In this document: positions 60,304-64,000 of the stretch, piece after piece
Layout: each line of letters opens with the position of its first letter
Position numbering within the stretch: position 1 is the first letter of the stretch
From: Phlegmacium glaucopus
Lineage: Eukaryota > Basidiomycota > Agaricomycetes > Agaricales > Cortinariaceae
DNA: 64,000 nt
Assembly: GCA_015039465.1 (NCBI GenBank)
Contig: MU130378.1
Location: 1,864,570-1,928,569, forward strand
Direction: 5' to 3'
Made by a program: the position numbers and the translations under genes
The notes under the pieces: model-generated
The model's input: the letters and a program-made list of their open reading frames with translations, nothing else
What the model was told of the DNA's origin: nothing
The model's database searches: none

Positions 60304-63300
60304 ATGGTTATTACCTGCAACGGATGCAATAAGACATTTAAGCATAGCCATGGTCTTTCACGTCATCAAACATCGTGTCTTGCAGCTAAGGAACACACAG
60401 CAACCCTCGCTCAAAAGCGCCTCAGCCTACAGAAGGTTGGGAGCAGTAGCCGAAAAGCCCTGAGAAATGCAGAAGGCAATGAAGAACTACAAGAGGTCGC
60501 AGAAGATGTGAGTTTTCTCAGATCCATTGGATGATTTGATCTACTACTGATACGATTGAATAAAAGTTGAGCAGCATGGATGTAGACATGGAATTAAATC
60601 ACGAGCCTGAAAGACAGCCTTCCCCCCAATTTGTTCCCGCACCAACTACTTCTGGCCATCAACGACGGTTTCCTCGACGATTTCACAACTTTCTGCCTAA
60701 TTCAACAACTCAAGTACCGCATCTGCCCGAGAGGATATTTGCTCGTGCACCATCCCCACTTCCTGCCGAACCGAGGTCTCCATCACCACCACAGCTGGAA
60801 GCCGTTGAGCCTGAACCTCAATGTATCACAACAAAGCCTGATGAATTCGGCCTATATCGTGTCTATGAAACCTATCCTTCCCATGTTCCTGACGAGAATC
60901 AAGGCCTTGATGACTGCTGCGATGCTCCTGGACTTGCAGCTGTGCCTAACACAAGTGCTCGACGCTGGTGGGCTGGGTTTGGAGCCAAGATTCCGAACCT
61001 TTCGCCTCAAGAACTCCACAAAAACATTTTCGCACCATTTCTCAATGCGACGGTCTTTCGTTTAATGAACTGGTTCTACAGTGGATCAATGATGAAATCA
61101 GTTGCCGAGCTCCAGTCCCTTGTCGACAATGTTCTTCTCGCTGATGATTATGACCATGCGCACCTCCAAAACTTCAGTGCAAGAAGCGAGCTTCGACGCC
61201 TTGATGGCGAACCAGGAAAAGGTTCCGACTCACTCCCATTTACACATGAAAACAACTGGAAGCAATCAACTGTCCGGCTTAAGCTCCCGGCTGAGAGGGT
61301 TAATCAGACGGAGGAAAGCGCACCTGAACTGGAGGTACCTGGTGTCTATCACCGTAGTCTATTGGAGGTCTTTACTACTGCGCTCCAGGATGCGAACGCC
61401 AAATCATTCCATTACACGCCATTCAGCCTCTTTTGGAAGCCTACCCCAGAGAGTATACCCGAACGCGTTTACTCAGAATTATACAACTCAGATGCGTTCC
61501 TCGAGGAGCATCGTAATATACAGCAGCTACCACCAGAACCAGGCCCTCAATATGAGCGTGCAATTGCAGCAGGTATGCTATGGTCCGACTCGACACACCT
61601 TGCGAACTTTGGAACACAGTCGCTTTGGCCTGGTTACATTTTCTTTGGAAATCAATCCAAGTATGCACGCGGGAAACCGTCACAATTTGCTGCACACCAT
61701 TTAGCATACATTCCTTCGGTGAGCTTATTTTTTATAGCTGCAAACGAATGACTATAACATGAACTGGTCCCAGCTTCCTGAGACGCTCCAAGATGAATAC
61801 ATGGCAATCTTTGGAGACGCTGCATCTGCGCCAACTATGACCCACCTCAAACGCGAACTCATGCATGCCATTTGGGAACTTTTACTGGACGACAAGTTTA
61901 TGGACGCTTATGAGCATGGAATAGTCCTCAAATGTGCCGATGGTGTTATTCGGCGAATCTATCCTCGTTTTTTTACATATGCGGCTGATTATCCTGAAAA
62001 GTACATTATTCATCATCATTGTAAATGAGTTTCTAACCAGTTGTGCCAGAGTCCTACTTTCAACCATCCGATACCTTGCCAACCGCCCTTGTCCTCGGTG
62101 TTTTATCCAGAAAAGTCATATAAAAGATATTGGCAGTCATGTTGATGACCAACGGCGAACACATATCAGGGCTGACACCGACCAACGACAAGATAAAGTC
62201 AATGCATCTCGAAGGTGGATATTTGAGAAGGGTCGAGGAGTCAATAGCCAGTCAGTCAATGACATTCTTCAAGACGATCCTTACGTTCCCACTCGAGTAA
62301 GTCAGCCTGTTTTATGCTGGACCCGATGACTCATTTTTATTAAGAATGCATTCTCCACTCAATTATATCCTTTCGGCTTCAACTTCTTCTCTCTTTTTGT
62401 GCCTGACCTTCTTCACGAATTCGAGCTTGGGGTCTGGAAGGCAATTTTTACACATCTCCTGCGCATCTTGTACACAGCAGGAGATAATTGTATCCAGTCC
62501 TTGAACTGGCGGTAAGTACCAGCTCATTTTAATTCAGTCTGTGCCTAATACTTCTTAGATACCGCCACATTCCAACATTTGGTAGAGGTACCATTCGGCG
62601 CTTCCATAATAATGCGTCGGCCATGAAAAAACTCACTGGGCGTGATTTCGAGGATCTCCTACAAGTATTTTATTTTATTTTAATGACCACTGCCTTTACT
62701 AAACTATATATAGTGTTCTCTGCCCGTTTTCGAGCACCTACTACCAGAACCCCATAACAAAATTGTGATGGATCTTCTGTTCTCGTTGTGTACCTGGCAT
62801 GCATGTGCAAAGCTCCGACTTCATACATCATCAACTCTTCAAATACTCAAGAATACTACAAAGGAATTAGGAAAACAGATACGCTACTGGGTCAAAAAAA
62901 CGTGCAGTGTATTCGAAACTCGTGAAATTCCTAAAGAGGAAAGCGCTCGACACCATCGAAGAGCAGCAGCAGCTAGCAAACCAAATTCATCAGCGAAAGG
63001 GAAATCGACAACTTTAGCACCAGAAAGGGGTACTACCAGAGGACGTGGTCAAGGGAGGGGTAGACCAGCTGGACCATTGAAAGGGAGGTCAGCGGGTGGG
63101 TCATCTAAAGTACCTAAGGCATCCACATCGAAGGAGAAGGGTAGCCGCACTTCAGGTAAAGGCAAAAATGAAGCGCAGGCCAGCAAACTCCGGAAATTTT
63201 TCAACTTGTGCACGTATAAGCTGCATGCTCTCGGAGACTATGTGGCTGCAATAGCAAGATATGGGACAACAGACAACTATTCGACACAAGTTGTAAGGTG

Positions 63301-64000
63301 TTTAGTTCATTACAAAAGCAAAGCTAACATCAGCTGTCATGTACTAGGGGGAGCTTGAACATCAACACATCAAGAGGTTCTACGCACAAACAAATAAGAA
63401 CAAGGCTTTTACCCGACAGATCACCCGACAGCAACGGCGCAAACGTATCCTGCGGAACATCAGGGAGAGACTCAAAAAACCCCCACCACCCGTCCATTCT
63501 GAAGAAATTCAGTCGCCATCAGCCTCGGTTCCATTTGAAGAATCAGATGCCCTTCCACCAACAACTCCAGAAGTACACCACCATCTATCAAATTCAACCC
63601 GTCAGAGGGAGAATATCTTCAAATGGGTAGACTACCATGAACGTAATGGTGATCAGGCAGTCAAGGTGTGACAGTATTCTCTTCGTGAAATGTAAAACTC
63701 AAGCTCAACTTTGTAGGATTTCATTCCAAATCTCAAGGATCATATCCTCTCTCGATTACTTGAACGGCCGTATGATGGTGACGAAGTGGAATACACAGAG
63801 GACGACAGGGACACAGTCGTCATCTGTACCAATTCCATTTACCGGCACAAGGTCCTTCGCGTCAACTACACTACTTATGATCTCAGACGATCGCAAGACT
63901 CAATCAACCCTCGCACTCACCCCGATATCATGCTTCTCTCACACGATAATGAACAACATCCTTATTGGTATGCACGTGTAATAGGAATCTTTCATGTTGA
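60304..64000 (+). CDS. Plavaka-type transposase, 3' end outside the window
   Basis: The encoded protein is a Plavaka-family (CACTA-like/RNase H-fold) transposase of Agaricomycetes. It begins with a C2H2 zinc finger, CNGCNKTFKHSHGLSRHQTSC without its outer residue, then low-complexity Pro/Ser-rich sequence. The family core follows: SARRWWAGFGAKIPNLSPQE, NIFAPFLNATVFRLMNWFYS, MKSVAELQSLVDNVLLADDY and FSARSELRR. Later segments are IRYLANRPCPRCFIQKSH, FNFFSLFVPDLLHEFELGVW, and IPTFGRGTIRRFHNNASAMK, then ELEHQHIKRFYAQTNKNKAF. The last part reads DFIPNLKDHILSRLLE and INPRTHPDIMLLSHDNEQHP up to the right edge. A Lys/Arg/Gly-rich insertion lies near 62940-63180. The frame appears intact across some eight introns. 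The start could also be the ATG at 60277. Confidence 0.88.

Larger units (their letters stand above)
60123..64000 (+). mobile_element. Plavaka DNA transposon, right end outside the window
   Basis: The transposase gene identifies the element. The left boundary is unknown: it lies left of 60304 and may include the DUF6698 gene and parts of 57060-58016. No terminal inverted repeat or target duplication could be identified, because the right end is beyond 64000. The intact frame suggests a fairly recent insertion. Confidence 0.65.

Overview
The window reads as nuclear DNA of a basidiomycete, most likely a mushroom-forming agaricomycete. Genes lie close together on both strands and are broken by many introns of about 45-60 bases with GT..AG ends. 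The encoded proteins are typical fungal housekeeping proteins. The right end carries a Plavaka-type transposase and a DUF6698 gene, two families expanded in Agaricomycetes. I cannot name the species. All coordinates for intron-containing genes are spans from start to stop codon; exon joins were worked out by eye.

Left part (1-18 kb): a partial gene running off the left edge, DPH4 (diphthamide J-protein), a DNMT1-like cytosine methyltransferase, the Hog1 MAP kinase, mitochondrial cytochrome b5 reductase (MCR1), an ING-family PHD-finger protein, the polyadenylation factor Fip1, mitochondrial ribosomal protein uL10m and the rRNA methyltransferase Bmt5.

Middle part (18-42 kb): the small tail-anchored ER protein Ysy6/RAMP4, the histone-binding WD40 protein Hat2/RBBP4, ATP synthase subunit e, a GFA-domain protein, an unrecognised basic protein, the very long Dopey/DOP1 gene, an EF-hand secretory protein (Ssp120-like), a GPI-anchored GH128 glucanase, then 2.8 kb without genes but rich in short inverted repeats, and a full-size PDR-type ABC transporter.

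Right part (42-57 kb): prefoldin 1, the U5 snRNP GTPase Snu114, calnexin, dihydrouridine synthase DUS2, the biotin-bearing subunit of methylcrotonyl-CoA carboxylase, an intron-containing tRNA that I read as Trp(CCA), and a flavoprotein joining a PNPOx-like domain to a ferredoxin-reductase-like module.

Right end (57-64 kb): a 1 kb non-coding stretch, then a DUF6698 gene and a Plavaka transposase gene that diverge from a shared interval of about 180 bases. Both reading frames look intact. This pair is the most interesting part of the window, because it may be a two-gene mobile element. The element runs off the right edge, so its ends cannot be tested here.

Functionally the genes are mostly unrelated housekeeping units. 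Chromatin and RNA-processing functions are frequent (DNMT1, ING, Hat2, Fip1, Snu114, Bmt5, DUS2, DPH4), and several neighbours share divergent promoters of 100-260 bases or end within 11-20 bases of each other.
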